Below, in pieces: positions 1 through 40,183 of a DNA stretch of 64,000 bases. Numbering within the stretch: the first letter of the stretch is position 1; each line of letters opens with the position of its first letter. The notes beneath the pieces were generated by a model. It was not told the DNA's origin. It saw only the letters and a list, made by a program, of their open reading frames with translations, and ran no database searches. The translations under genes and the position numbers were made by a program. Source of the stretch: Diphasiastrum complanatum (Eukaryota > Streptophyta > Lycopodiopsida > Lycopodiales > Lycopodiaceae); NCBI GenBank assembly GCA_029204225.1, contig MU831978.1, forward strand, positions 1-64,000, given 5' to 3'.

Positions 1-541
1 TGGTACAGAAGACACTGCATTGTCAGTGAAGGTTACACCTCTAGTGTTAAGAAATCTGGGTGATGCCTAGAGAAGATGCAACTTTTAAAAGGAAGTCAGC
101 AAATATAAGGTGGGCATTAAAACTGAAAACTGTATCATTAAAAATCTCAATGAGTTAGAACTTAGAGGGTATCATGATATATAGCTATCCAAAAAAAATG
201 CCTCTTGAGAAATGTTTAACCATGTATCATGCTAACCTTGAATCACACTGGATACCAATGTCGTAATGATCTACATCCTTGTTTCATTCAAAACTGTAAC
301 TTGACATGAATTGCCCATTGGAAGCATAAATAATCGTCCGTGATATGCACAACAACCAAGAATGGGTTTCAGAGTGACTTTTTTTTATTTTGACAAAGTT
401 CACAGTATATTGGCAAGCAACTACAGGTAGCAACAATAAGGATCAAATTAAAGTTATGAAAACAATCAAAAGGATGGAAAGAAAATAAGTTGTGCTAATT
501 GTGTGACAGCGACATCACTGATGCTTGTTATAAAATGTAGA

Positions 542-703
542 ACTTGCCAAATGGCTACAAGGATTCTCAAAAAATTGGCTTGTTGCAGGCTCGCGACCAG
601 CAAATTTGGGCTGATCCAAAAATGTACATCTTGCCAATTGGCTCAAAAAAATTGGCATGTTGCGGGCTCGCTACCAGCAAATTTGTGCTGATCCCAAAAA
701 TCG
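542..703. repeat. About 85-bp tandem duplication just past the TGT stop
   Basis: Two imperfect copies of a unit containing ACTTGCCAA..TGGCT, AAAAATTGGC.TGTTGC, GGGCTCG..ACCAGCAAATTT and GCTGATCC lie at about 542-625 and 629-703. They sit in what would be the 3' UTR or immediate 3' flank of the TGT gene. No reading frame of note. Confidence 0.75.
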
Positions 704-774
704 GCAAAGTAATGTCATTCTCTATGATGGTTTGTTTTAAGAAAGTGCGCTGTGCCCATGCCATATTTCAAAGC

Positions 775-30840
<30,066 letters not shown>

Positions 30841-30946
30841 TCAATGCAAAATAAAGATATTTTCCAAATTATCAAAAAATTTAACCACAACACAACTTCA
30901 ATACAAATGGAATGTAAACAATACCTTATCTTCCACTGTTTACCAC

Positions 30947-31510
30947 CTATCATGTGCCAAACCTCTCAATCAAAGCCAAGCAAGCAAAGAAATAAAGGCA
31001 ACCATCACATGTGTTGAAAATGTTAAAAGGAACAAAAGATAAGCAAATAACCATTAGCCACCACAAAGCTCATAGCAAAATGAAGCTCAAAAGGAGATGG
31101 ATTGCATTACTAAGAGTGTGAAGTACATGGATTCATGTCATAGGGCACATGAAACCTAGAAAGATCAAATTCCAAGGCTCACATTCACAAAGAGGAGGAA
31201 ATGGAGCTCCAAGTTCACTCAAATGTAAACGAGCCAAAAGATCCCCAAAAATGATGTCCAATGCCTACTAATAGACAAGGTCCACAAAGATAATAATCTT
31301 GACGTCTAGTTAGGCATTGTTATCCCTTGTTAAGCCATCTTTAAGCCCGTTTTTGCTTGTTATCCTTATTTGAGGCACTTTGGCAGGTCTAAAGAGGGAA
31401 CCACCTTCTTTCGTAAGGCTAATAATTCCTTTTGGGCCCAACAAAGCTTACAATAGATATTATTATTTTTCTTTTGAGCACTGATGTATTAGAAATACAT
31501 GAGCACTCCA
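30947..31510. repeat. Dispersed repeat R, copy 1 (second copy at 43050-44215)
   Basis: It shares with 43050-44215 the blocks AAAAGATAAGCAAATAACCA, GTACATGGATTCATGT, TGGAGCTCCAAGTTCACTCA and CCCAACAAAGCTTACAAT, in the same order and orientation. A Gypsy integrase fragment follows at 31726 here. It may be LTR or UTR of an old Gypsy element. No coding capacity of its own. Confidence 0.65.
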
Positions 31511-31725
31511 CTACTTAAACATTTTTGTCCTCCAAATTGAAGTCACTTATTTGTATGCTTGAATGCTCCAAATCATGTTAAGCTTCTTTGTTGAGGATGT
31601 CATGTCCAACGACGTCACGGTAACAAATGCAGCCATTGGTGCAAAAAAGAGTTGTTAACCCAAGTATTATCGTCATCAAGTAAGTTCTTCCATTGAATCA
31701 AGTATTCCTTAATTATCTTGCTATT

Positions 31726-31989
31726 TCATAATACCTTATCTCGATATGGTTCATAGCCATATAATGCATAGAAAGGTGTCATGCCTATTAATATATGTGA
31801 AGTGGTATTATAACAAAATTCAGCTAGATACAACCATTCTATCCACTTTGTTTGGTGATTGATTTCGTAAGGCATGGAATGTGCATACTTATTAGTAAGT
31901 CTATCTACCACCACATAGATGCCATCATAATTACCAAATGTTGTAGGCAAAAAGGGTATAGCTATACCGATGCTTGTCCAATGTTGCAT
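31726..31989 (-). pseudogene. Gypsy integrase fragment
   Basis: 87 codons combining an early integrase piece (GIYVVVDRLTNKYAHSMPYE) with a later piece (WLYLAEFCYNTTSHILIGMT then PFYALYGYEP), so the middle of the catalytic core with the second Asp and the Glu has been deleted. The AEFCYN..SH...PFYALYGYEP block is typical of Ty3/Gypsy integrases. Strongly decayed and isolated. Confidence 0.8.
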
Positions 31990-33240
31990 AGAAATTGATA
32001 ATCAATGTAGCAAACCTTGTTGTTTGACATGTTCCACTTTATTGACCTGACAACAAGTACACTCTTGCACAAAAGTATGTATAGTTTTCTTCATGCTACC
32101 CATTTGAACAACTTCATGATCGCTTGATATGTATTCAATATGTCATTATGTCCGGCACTAGGAGATGAATATTTCATAAAAACCTACGGAATAAACTTGA
32201 AATTAGGAGCAAGCACAACTCTAGAGTTGTCGTACACTAATATTTGACCTTGTCTCCTGCGCATCGTGCATACGTGAAAAAATTGGGATTTTGTATCTGC
32301 TCCCAAATCTTCTTCAAGTCAAATACTGTCAGACTCCAAATCTGAGACTTCACTTAAAACCTAGGATTGGAGTATTCGATCGTCTGATAAGGATTTTTTT
32401 TGACATGTCATAGCCAACCACATCAACCCCTGATGTTATACCTTGAGCAATCTGAACATTTTTTCTAGTCTACAACTCTACTTAATAAGTAGCTCTTCAA
32501 TTAGGAGATGGCATGATCCTTTTTGGTAGACAATATAGAGAATAATTTGATCCACTTTTCTTCATTTGCTCTTCGTCAACTCTGATCTACTTCTCCACCT
32601 TCATCTCTAGTGAACTGTTTGTTGTTCCACAACTTCAACTTCAATAGGAAGTTCACTAGAGATTTCTTGAGGATTGGTTCTATTTTATGTTTATTTTTCC
32701 CTTCCCCCTATTATTGTAGCAAAAGTTGGTGTCTGCAGTTTTAAATGGATTGAAATTAAAGGTAGGAAGAGACTTGTGAGTTTCGATAGAACAGATTTCG
32801 AATTCTTGCTTTGAAGAAGCACAAACATTGTTTTCAGTTTATAGAGCACCTCATAAAGAGCAACTTTGCTTGTTACAGAATCAAAATCCGAGTTCAAATA
32901 AAAAATTTATGATATAAAAAGAATTATAAGATAGTGTGGTTGTACCCCCTTTTTTTTCATTTTTATATTATCAAATTCTGAAGTACAAATAATTGCATTG
33001 TGTTGGTCATGATAAGCTTATGACTTCTGCTTTTCATAGCACGAAAATTTGAGCTCAAACGAAAAAGTTATAGTAGTTCAAAGTTGAATCACAAAACGCA
33101 AAAATGCAAAAACTTAGAGGTAGGCCTTCAAGCAATTTTATCAATTGATAATTCTTGAGACCCACAAAACATAAGCTCATGAAAGATTGTTAACCATCAA
33201 AAACTTAAATTTTACATGGTTTATTGTTGTGCTCATAAGA
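31990..33240. other. Intergenic AT-rich DNA
   Basis: The sequence just left of 32300 may continue the old Gypsy (minus-strand fragments around 32040-32330), but frames are too broken to support it. No other feature. Confidence 0.35.
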
Positions 33241-33319
33241 ATGATTTGGGACCGGAAAAAAAATGTCATTAAATTTTTCTTTTGTTGATTATATTTTCAA
33301 AAACAAAATGAGAAACCAT

Positions 33320-33425
33320 AGTCCTAAGGAAGCGGATGGCGGACGCGGACGCACGTCCGGACACGCGTCCGCATCCGTGGACGCGCTAGGGGTGCGTCCA
33401 CGACCAAACACATCCGATTTTTTCA
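33320..33425. repeat. GC-rich palindromic block (GGACGCGTCC type)
   Basis: Repeated GCGGACGCGGACGC, CACGTCCGG and ACACGCGTCCGC motifs make several overlapping inverted repeats in otherwise AT-rich DNA. It looks like the end of a palindrome-rich element comparable to those at 10.2, 24.9, 25.65 and 43.2 kb, with a different core sequence. Confidence 0.45.
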
Positions 33426-33905
33426 AAAAAAAAAAAATACAGGCACCTACTCACATTGTCCCCCATCCCAAAAGCGAAATAAAAGCAATTTATGGCCCCT
33501 GTTTTTCCCCGAAATTAATTATCAGAGGGTGTCTGGCCCCCCTCCTGTTAAAAAATATGAAAACGGTACCAAAAAAATTTGCAACAGACCTAACCACTGG
33601 GCCATGCCTCTCATAACTGAGATATTACTAAACAACCATGACTAATGAGCAATTCATAAATTATTACGAACCTTCATGGGAACTAAGCTCCCAAAAAGCG
33701 GCAAAGAAAGATCTGAGAGTGGTTTCGAATGAAGATGATGGTTTGTATGACAAACATATTATTGGTTTAGGGTTTAGGGTGCATCAGTGACTGTCTCAAA
33801 GAAGTGAATGCTCACCAAAGGATTGGGGAGAGGTGAACGCTCACCAGAAGAGTGACAAGCTCTCAAGACAGGAAACCACAAGACCGACACACTACTATGT
33901 AGACT

Positions 33906-34080
33906 TATATGATGAGATCGGTTTCCCCTCGGATGAACTTCAACAGCTTACTAATTACTTATGCAAAACTGTGTCATTCACTACAGAAAACCACAAGACC
34001 TATACACTACTGTGACTCGGTTGATGAGATCGGTTTCTCCTCGGATGAACTTCAACAGCTTACTAATTACTTATGGCACT
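33906..34080. repeat. Local duplication of a ~110-bp unit
   Basis: GATGAGATCGGTTTC.CCTCG followed by GATGAACTTCAACAGCTTAC occurs at 33911 and 34022. A third, diverged copy (GATCGGTTTCCCCCCAGATG) is at about 36340. CATTCACTACA segments accompany them. No protein recognised. Confidence 0.65.
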
Positions 34081-34146
34081 ACTTCAACACGCTACAATAC
34101 GCTGTCGACATTTTGCGTACCAGCACGGGGGCTCCGAAACATCTCC

Positions 34147-34515
34147 CAGTTTTCAGGTCCCGACCAGACAAAGTGTCCCTGAAGCCCTGTTTAACGTCGA
34201 ACTTCGGAGGGACGTTGCGGGCCGACCCTCGGTCGTTTCCTCGTCCTGTTTGTTCCCACAAGTTCATATCAAGGCTGTCCACTGGCTGAAACAGACGGCA
34301 CCCGAAACAGATCCCGTTTGGAGAAACGGGGCCATCGGACGGAGAGCTGCAAAACTAGTCCATTTTGCTTCACCTGATTGTGGGCCATTTTGACCGAACG
34401 ATACCCGAATCGAGCCAGGCTCGATCCCTTGGGTTCGTATCGGGATCACGAACCTGTGGACTGTGTTTCCGGACCATTGATGCATTCTACACAGTACCAT
34501 GGCCTATGTGATGAG
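34147..34515. repeat. Dispersed copy of the ~350-bp repeat
   Basis: It matches the tandem units at 36518-37235 throughout: TTTTCAGGTCCCG, GTGTCCCTGAAGCCCTGTTT, AACGTCGAACTTCGGAGGGA, TTTGGAGAAACGGG, GCAAAACTAGTCCATTT, CGAATCGAGCCAGGCTCG and TGGACTGT.TTCC.GGACCAT. It contains no convincing gene in either strand. Confidence 0.75.
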
Positions 34516-35035
34516 ATAGACTTAGGGTTTGGGGTGGTACAACGTCACGTGGGCAACTAATCGGAGCATGTCCTGGTAGATGTCCGCCGACACAACGAAC
34601 AGAAGCAAGAAGCAGAATTTCACGAGAGCCAGCGAGAGATAATGGGGCGACTACTGGAGCTGCAACTACGTGCCCTCACGGTCCTCGGACCTGCTCCCTC
34701 CCACCCCAGCTGGCGAGGGCGAGGAAACGCAGCGGATTGGAATTAACTTCACCGCAGAACAACTGGCAGGGTCCGGGGAAGGGTCCCTCGTCGTCGAGCC
34801 AGCCAGTAGGTCTTTTGGTTCCCTGTAGTGAATGGCACAGTTATGATGACCATCCACTCTTCTGGTGACCATTCACTCCCTGTGGTGAATGGCACGGTTC
34901 TGATGACCATTCATCACTATCAGCAGCAGTTTTGTTGCAGTTCTTTTCATCACGCTATGGAATCGGGGACGCACACCACAAACATCTCAAAATGCGCTAA
35001 AATGTTGGCCTTTTGATTGGTTTGGGGTTTAGAGT

Positions 35036-36068
35036 TTGGGGAACAAACGACCAGAAGGAGGATACCAAAGATATTGTTGAGCAAGATTCTGATGATGACG
35101 AGGAGTACAAGCCTTCAGTACGCCAGACAGAAAGTTCCAGCTCTTCCATAAGTCTGAAGTGTGCCAGAAGTATTGAAGTTGCTTGGTATATGACAGCGAC
35201 GGTGTGAGTGAAAGTCAGTTAAAGCATGTTTTGCAATAAGAACACAATTTGAAAGGAAATTTTATGGGCTTCAATAGCCATTTCCTGAACTCAGACACCC
35301 AAGGAAGTACAAAACATCAGACAATGATCAATACCCTTTCATCTGGATGTTTGGCCAAGAAGCTTTGTAAGAAAGCAATGGTCAAAAATGTCTTTCCAGT
35401 GCATGGAGATGGTCGAAGTGCTTCTGACGCCAGTACGTGTTCCCGAATCTTGCCACATCACCAATTGCTCTGTTTTCAACTCCACGTGAAACGTTTTTTG
35501 GTGAGTCGACAGAGACAGCACCCAGTGGTTTCAAATCCACTGATCAAAAGCCAGTGGGTGCTGTCTCTGAAGGCTCACCAAAAAAAGTTTGACGTGGAGT
35601 CGAAAACAGAGCAATTAATGGCGTGGTAAAATCCGGGAGTAAGGGCGACACAACCACTCCTTTCGTCTGCATGCCCTGGAAGGACCTTTTTGGCCATTGC
35701 TTTCTTGCAAGGCTTCCTGGCCAAATATCCAGATGGAAGGGTAGTGAACATTTCCTGATCTATACTGCTTCGTTGGGTTTCTGAGTTCAGGATACGGGCA
35801 GTGAAGCCAAAACCTGAATCATAAAACAGTATAAAGCCAACACAAGTGCCTTTCAAACTTTGTATTGATTGCAAAACCTGCTCTAATTGACTTTCATTTA
35901 CACCATCCCCGTTGGTAACCAAACAGCTTCAGTACGTCTGTCGCACTCGCCAGTTATGGAAAAGATCGAACTTTCTTCCTGGCTAACTGAAGGCTTGTAC
36001 TCTTCATCATCAGAAGAGTCTTGCTCAATAGTGTATTTGATGTCCTTCTTTTCGTCGTTTGTTTGCTA
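35036..36068. repeat. Large inverted repeat / foldback element (arms about 490 and 525 bp)
   Basis: The left arm 35036-35525 and the right arm 35545-36068 are imperfect reverse complements over their whole length. Matching pairs include GAGCAAGATTCTGATGATGA (35079) with the complement of TCATCATCAGAAGAGTCTTG (36004), GAACTCAGACACCCAAGGAA (35287) with the complement of 35769-35790, and CAATTGCTCTGTTTTCAACT (35461) with the complement near 35600. The spacer is about 20 nt. It would fold into a long hairpin. The weakly coding-looking frame at 35013-35207 (acidic DSDDDEEYKPS) recurs in the other arm, suggesting a duplicated gene fragment. Confidence 0.85.
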
Positions 36069-36414
36069 GCCATTGGGCCTGAAGCATACGATAGGTCCAC
36101 ACTTTTGCGTGTTTTGATGGGCTTGTGTGGTGTGTGTCCTCAATTCCATGGCTTGATGAAAACAACTGTGGAAAAACTGTTGTTCACAATTTTGAACTCC
36201 AGAAGTTAATGGACACCGGAAGAGTGAATGGTCAGCAGAACTATGTCATTTACTACAGGGGACCACATGACCGACCATCCTGCAAGAGGTATAGCTACCT
36301 CTGTCCTCACGGTTCTACACAGTACTGTGTCTTGTATGATGTGATCGGTTTCCCCCCAGATGAACTTCTACGGCTTACTAATTACTCATGCAAAATTGTT
36401 TCATTCACTACACA

Positions 36415-37235
36415 TTTTGACCGGACGACACCTGAATTGAGCCAGGCTGGTCCCTTGAGATCGTATCGGGATCACGAATCGTTGGATTGTATTCCTGGAC
36501 CATTTTGTCAATTCCGAATGTTTTCAGGTCCCATCCCGGCAAAGTGTCCCCGAAGCCCTGTTTGACGACGAACTTCGGAAGGACGTATTGAGCCTGCCGT
36601 CCGTCCGGTCCTCGTCCCGTCTGCTCCCACAAGTTCCTGTCAAGGTTGTCCGCTGGCCGAAACGGAGGACACCTGAAACGGATCCCATTTGGAGAAACGG
36701 GACCGTCGGACAAAAACCTGCAAAACTAGTCCATTTCGCTTGACCTAATTGCGTTTCTGTCCCGTCGAAGGGCCATTTTGACCGAACGACACCCGAATCG
36801 GGCCAGGCTCGGTCGTTTGAGTTCGTATCAGGATCACGAATCCGTGAACTGTATTCCTGGGCCAAAAATGTTTTCAGGTCCCGTCCCTCGCGAAGTGTCC
36901 TTGAAGTCCTGTTCAACGTCAAACTTCGGACGGACGTTCTGGGTTCTTCGTCGGTCCTTTCCTCCTCTTGTCTGTTCCGACAGGTTCCTATCGAGGTTGT
37001 CTGCTGGCCGAAACGGACGACACCTGAAATGGATCCCGTTTGGAGAAACGGGACCGTCGGACGGAGGGCTGCAAAACTAGTCCATTTCGACTGACCTAAA
37101 TGCGCTAACCAATCGAAGGGCCATTTTGACTGGACGATACCCGAATCGAGCCAGGCTCGGTCCCTTGGGTACGTACCCGCTTCACGAACCAGTGGACTGT
37201 ATTCCTGGACCATTAATACATTCTACGCAGGTTTA
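36415..37235. repeat. Tandem array of ~350-bp units (partial, full, full)
   Basis: A partial tail unit at 36415-36515 is followed by full units at 36518-36865 and 36867-37235. Each unit has GTTTTCAGGTCCC at its start, GGAGAAACGGGACCGTCGGA in the middle, GCAAAACTAGTCCATTTCG, GGGCCATTTTGAC.G and a closing CTGTATTCCTGG.CCA. A further copy lies at 34147-34515. Long minus-strand frames across it (e.g. 36524-37213) are repeat artefacts with no domain. Confidence 0.78.
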
Positions 37236-37528
37236 AGTGTATGCTACACAAGTGCAGCTTTGATGTAGAATCTGCACATACCTGTGGTGCAATGCCTACG
37301 ACACAATGAGGACGTGGGGTGGGGTTGATGATGTTTGTGGATGTGGTTATGTTGATTATGGTTGTGACTTGTTTTGATGGTTATGGATGTGAGGTTGTGG
37401 GTTTAGTATGATTTGTTAGGGTTTAGGGTGTTATGTTAACTCTGTTATTTGTTAGGGTATCGAGTTTAGCATGTTATGTTAAATGGTTGAACATGATGCA
37501 TATGTTATGAATGAGATGCAGATGTGTT

Positions 37529-37530
<2 letters not shown>

Positions 37531-37612
<82 letters not shown>
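37531..37612. repeat. (CT)n microsatellite, 82 bp, without an attached LINE
   Basis: An uninterrupted CT dinucleotide run. Unlike the GA tracts at 10976, 15990, 17593 and 19181, no LINE 3' UTR adjoins it on either side. Confidence 0.95.
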
Positions 37613-37615
<3 letters not shown>

Positions 37616-37749
37616 TTGCACGGAGCAAACCATTTCTGACTAACCACTTGTAAGCAACCACGATAAATTAGCCATGACACCAATAGACTGTAAAAAAATA
37701 TATACATCTCATCTGATGCCACTGTACATGATGCTAAAATGTGTATCAG

Positions 37750-39825
37750 TATCTACAAGTCTGTGCTAAAAAAATCAACCCTCTGCGTGCCAGATGCATC
37801 TGCAAAGGCGTCAAATACAAAGTCTGGCTGGGAGTCTGGAGGCATCTGGGACGACTCTAAGTCTGGGCCAACACCTGCCAAGAGACGACTAGAAAAATCA
37901 TCAGTGCGTCCCCTCTTGGCTGGCCTACCTCTGCGTCTGCCGGAAGAACCCTCTGTGGTACACTCCTGCCTGGGGGTCTGCATCGTCGTATTGCCTCTCG
38001 CTCTGAAACAGCGGATGCAGTATGTGGGCCACACTGTGAATGGGCCGATGAAACTTATCCCATCGCCGCTGCCACAAGCGCCTGATAGGCTCCAACCTGT
38101 GGACCAAACCACGTGGAGGCAACAGTTACATACCATCGTGTTGCGACAACAAGACGAAACAGAGTGCGAAATGGAAGTAAGGATGGTGAGACAGAAAAAA
38201 GTTATACCTGGCAGGGTCCAGCTCAAAACGCTGGAGAGACTCGCCTATGTGGTTCGAAGGCCAAGCCCTCTGGGGTCGTGGACAGGTCCCGCAATTCACC
38301 CTTGAGCTTGTGTAGCCGCTCATGCATGATGAACTGGTAGGCGAAGCGGGTGTGAGTGGGCTTTTTCAAGTCGAGCCTGCATTGACAAACGGAACGAGAG
38401 GCACACATGAAACGAGCAAAAAAAAAGAAGCATCTTGAACGAGCCAAAAAATAAGTGGCAGCTTACCTGTTGAATGTGCGAAAAAGGGCTGTCATGCGGC
38501 ACTTGTGTGTGACGAAGTCCACAACCGCAAGTGCCCTCGTGAGAATCTCACTGACCCAAGGCAAGCGCCCGATGGAATGCAGGAGGAGGTCCAGTGAGTG
38601 TGCGGCGCATGGAGTCCACACAATGGAGGGGTAGTCTGCCATAAGAAGCTCCCCCATACCTCGGCAATTGGACGCATTGTCCGTCACAACCTTTCGCGAT
38701 ACGTTCACACGATCAGTCCACAGCTTGGAAACACATTGCAATCAATCGAAAACTACGCAAAACTATTGTATCAACATTAAGCAGCAAATGACCACGCAAC
38801 TAATGAAAGAAGACAACGTGTTGTGGTCCAACCTCCTCTATCGTTGCGCGAATGATGCCGTAAATGTACTCGGCCGAATGCACTCTCCCTGCCTCGGAGG
38901 CGTCGATGCTGCGCAAGAACATGGAACCGTAACAACTGGAAACAATCACGTTGATGAGTGGACGTCTGCGACGATCAGTCCACCCATCAGCCATGATGGA
39001 ACAGCCCTATCTATCTCAAGCCTCATGCAGTGCGGCCAGTCTCTCTCTGTTGTCTCGTACATGCTAATAGATTGCTATGTGAAGCTACTGTGCCTTATAC
39101 GTATTCAGGTTCATCTTACAATGATTTGAATCTGGGACCTTTTATTTGTCAGTAACTAAATTTTCAGCGCTACTGATAGGAGTTATTTGCTTCTAGATAT
39201 TTTCTGTTACGATGAGATGTTATTCTCAGCTAATGTTCTTAGTCAAACTAAGCAGTAACGACGCCCTTTCAGATTTCTCAGGTTCAAACTATACATAGAA
39301 AGAAACTAGAACCACTTTCAAAACCGCCTAATATAGTCAAGTACATAACAGAGTTTTGGAAAAAGTGACGTTATCATTTAGAATCAGAGCTTTCCTATTG
39401 CACATCCAAATGATGCAACCCGGTCCTGGAGCAAAGGGCCGCGTAGTGCGTCGGCTGTGGGTGGTGTGTAGCCGGGCCCGCAGACTGCAACTTTCGAGAT
39501 AGCCTCTCGAAAGATGCGGGATGATGCCATGATAAAGGGGAGGTTCAGGTCATAGAACATCTGTGCTATGCTCCTGGTGGCCTCTCTGTGCTGCCCCTCT
39601 CTGAAAGATCCCGGCATGGACATCTGTCTGGTGCCTCGGGATGTGGATGGCTGGGAGGATGTGGACGGACGATGCGGATCTGGAGGTGGTGGCATAGGTG
39701 CAGGTCCGGAAGCGGAGGATGTGGACGGGCCGTGCAAATCTGACGGTGATGGCACAGGCGTAGGTGCAGCAATGGAGGCTGTGGATCCATGGGGAGTACT
39801 GGCGGAGGGGGTACGGGTGGCTGTG
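37750..39825 (-). pseudogene. DUF659/hAT-type transposase relic
   Basis: Minus-strand pieces in family order: a Pro/Ser-rich N-terminus (39755 down), then FYDLNLPFIMASSRIFREAI and GPGYTPPTADALRGPLLQ (about 39530-39410), MADGWTDRRRRPLINVIVSS (38994 down, the DUF659 start), VVTDNASNCRGMGELL and TPCAAHSLDLLLHSIGRLPW (38700-38570), HTRFAYQFIMHERLHKLKGE (about 38370-38310) and RRWDKFHRPIHSVAHIL (about 38070-38020). Gaps could be introns or decay; some pieces are in different frames. hAT transposases cut and paste DNA. The C-terminal dimerisation domain is not seen and no TIRs were found. Confidence 0.82.
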
Positions 39826-40183
39826 TGTAATAGATCCTAACACCACAGTAGGGCAAACACTAACTGATCCACCCAACCTTGCCTACTCCCTGATATAGAG
39901 TAAGCCCCTCCTAGCCCAGTGTGAGGACTGGTAGCATGCAACTGCCAAGTGTCAGCCACGTGGCACTGACGTGGCCGACTGCACGTCGGGACCCAACTGG
40001 GGGCCATGTCCTACTGACAGGGTCCCTAGACTGCATTAGGCCCGCCATGGCTATGCACCGTGCTGGGGCACACTACTCACACTGTCTTGCCCTGTTGGTC
40101 GTGTACGTTGGACACGACCCTGACTGTGGTATCTGACCTATCTGTGTTCTCTAGGGTTCGGCACTGGTTACGAGCTCGTAACA
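39826..40183 (-). repeat. 3' LTR of the minus-strand Gypsy (358 bp)
   Basis: Minus strand: polypurine tract AAGGGGGAGGGAG (40184-40196), then TGTTACGAGC..., ending about 39826. The whole length aligns with the LTR at 45599-45961 on the opposite strand, with about 10% difference by eye, so both belong to one family. Its outer end lies directly against the hAT relic. Confidence 0.82.

Noticed and set aside
33768-33783. Plant telomere-like TTTAGGG repeats
   Set aside because: Only two units; similar short runs at 35026 and 37410 are also too short to be an interstitial telomere array.
36524-37213. 229-codon minus-strand frame
   Set aside because: It runs through two copies of the 350-bp tandem repeat and repeats itself (PFDW..., QTGSISGVVRFGQ-like twice); GC-rich repeat artefact without a domain.
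37739-38305. 188-codon plus-strand frame
   Set aside because: Antisense to the hAT transposase C-terminal part, where the minus strand has the family motifs.
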